Below are positions 63,301 through 64,000 of a stretch of DNA of 64,000 bases, piece by piece. The notes under the pieces were generated by a model. The model saw only the letters and a list, made by a program, of their open reading frames with translations. It did not search any database and was not told the origin of the DNA. The stretch is from NCBI GenBank assembly GCA_009668015.1, contig WJYB01000002.1, forward strand, positions 248,001 through 312,000, written 5' to 3'. Position numbers and translations under genes: made by a program. Position 1 is the stretch's first letter; the number at the start of each line of letters is the position of its first letter. The stretch comes from Enterobacteriaceae bacterium RIT714. Lineage in GTDB: Bacteria > Pseudomonadota > Gammaproteobacteria > Enterobacterales > Enterobacteriaceae.

Positions 63301-64000
63301 ATGAATACTTTGCGTTATGCCGTGAATAACTGGTCGCTGGATGAGGCCACGGGCACGATTGTGCATCTCGAAACAGGGAAAGTGAGACGTCTGGGTGAAT
63401 ACCAGATAAAACTGCTGTACTGTCTTGCCCAGCACGCCGGGCAGACCCTTAGCCGAAACGAGCTGACCGCGCTGGTATGGGAGCGCCGTGTCATCGGTGA
63501 TAACAGTTTATCCAACGCGATTCACGCGCTGCGCGCTGCGCTGGAAGACGACGGCAAGCTTCAGCGCGTCATAAAAACAATTCCCAAGCATGGCTATTTG
63601 CTGGAAGCGGAATATTGTCAGCTTCTGGAGCCGTCACCGGAAGAGAGTTCGCAACCGGAGCGACCAGAAGTCCCGGCGAATCTCCCGCCACAGACCGCGC
63701 CTGTCGAGCCAACCCGCGACGCTGCACCACAGCCCGCTGCGCTCTTTGCCGCCATAAAGCGGAACACTAAATCCCTGCGCATTCTGCTTCTGGCCTGCCT
63801 GGCCGGACTGTTGATGAGCGGTGGCAGTTGGTGGTACGCCTCTTATCTGCATAACAGCGATTTTACCTATCAGGAGCAGGGGAAAAACCTCTACAGCAAT
63901 ATCCTCGCCTATCGTATCGCGTTGACCTCTGACAGTGAGGAAGATGAAGAGTTTAAGCGCTTCAGTAGCGTACTGCAGAAACTCAACCAGAAGTTGATTG
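63301..64000 (+). CDS. lafZ: Transmembrane regulator LafZ (partial, runs off the right edge)
   Basis: The first 233 residues are present. N-terminal OmpR/CadC-type winged helix (GEYQIKLLYCLAQHAGQTLSRNELTALVWE, NSLSNAIHALRAALED, IKTIPKHGYLLEAEY), then a proline-rich linker, and a single membrane segment near 158-181 (ILLLACLAGLLMSGGSWWYASYL) with a periplasmic part beginning LHNSDFTYQEQ. This is the layout of LafZ, the membrane regulator beside lafA in Flag-2 loci. Divergent from the flagellin genes. Confidence 0.82.
   Translation, partial: MNTLRYAVNNWSLDEATGTIVHLETGKVRRLGEYQIKLLYCLAQHAGQTLSRNELTALVWERRVIGDNSLSNAIHALRAALEDDGKLQRVIKTIPKHGYLLEAEYCQLLEPSPEESSQPERPEVPANLPPQTAPVEPTRDAAPQPAALFAAIKRNTKSLRILLLACLAGLLMSGGSWWYASYLHNSDFTYQEQGKNLYSNILAYRIALTSDSEEDEEFKRFSSVLQKLNQKLI

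Overview
The window reads as the chromosome of a member of the Enterobacteriaceae, probably close to Enterobacter or Lelliottia. Three things point there: a citCDEFX citrate-lyase operon with a CitA/CitB-type sensor pair; the backbone order speC, yqgA, tRNA-Phe (the order known around pheV in E. coli); and a secondary lateral-flagella (Flag-2) locus. Genus is an inference. There is no rRNA operon, insertion sequence, integrase or CRISPR array in the window.

Region 1 (1-8760) is a citrate fermentation locus. A leftward operon encodes a CitS-type transporter, a fumarylacetoacetate-hydrolase-family enzyme, CitC, CitD, CitE, CitF and the start of CitX. It diverges from dpiBA (citAB), and the shared promoter region holds long direct repeats. 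Region 2 (8761-12540) is backbone: a 300-bp array of 45-46 bp repeats, speC, yqgA and tRNA-Phe.

Region 3 (12540-33884) is an AT-richer island bounded by two copies of the tRNA-Phe 3' end plus its terminator. It holds a frameshifted small gene, an autotransporter, a membrane-bound winged-helix regulator, a ten-gene fimbrial operon plus one divergent two-component pair (BvgA/BvgS-like), and a chemoreceptor. The fimbrial operon is unusual: besides major subunit, usher, chaperone, four minor subunits and a tip-adhesin candidate it carries a PglL/Wzy_C-type O-oligosaccharyltransferase-like membrane protein, a lipoprotein and a periplasmic Mip/FKBP-like protein. This suggests a glycosylated or otherwise modified fimbria and is the best candidate for an undescribed system here.

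Region 4 (33885-52930) is a carbon-acid catabolism island: a GntR regulator, two CitMHS-type transporters and one MFS carrier, a PhaB-like reductase, a beta-propeller lactonase, a LysR regulator, an AcnA-like hydratase, a solute-binding protein without signal peptide, an amidohydrolase, an Asp/Glu-racemase-fold protein, an isopropylmalate-dehydrogenase-like enzyme, an OtnK/OtnC pair and a second PanB. Five copies of an inverted repeat (TGCAYTT-N10-AAATGCA) lie in front of gntR, in the SDR/lactonase gap and in the dehydrogenase/kinase gap, suggesting one GntR regulon. The substrate is not determined.

Region 5 (52930-64000) is the distal part of a Flag-2 locus: a phage P5-like protein, lafU, T, S, F, E, D, C, B, two tandem flagellin genes and the divergent membrane regulator lafZ (cut by the window end). 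Candidate sigma-28 promoters precede both flagellin genes and a candidate sigma-54 promoter precedes lafB, matching the LafK/LafS hierarchy known for lateral flagella.
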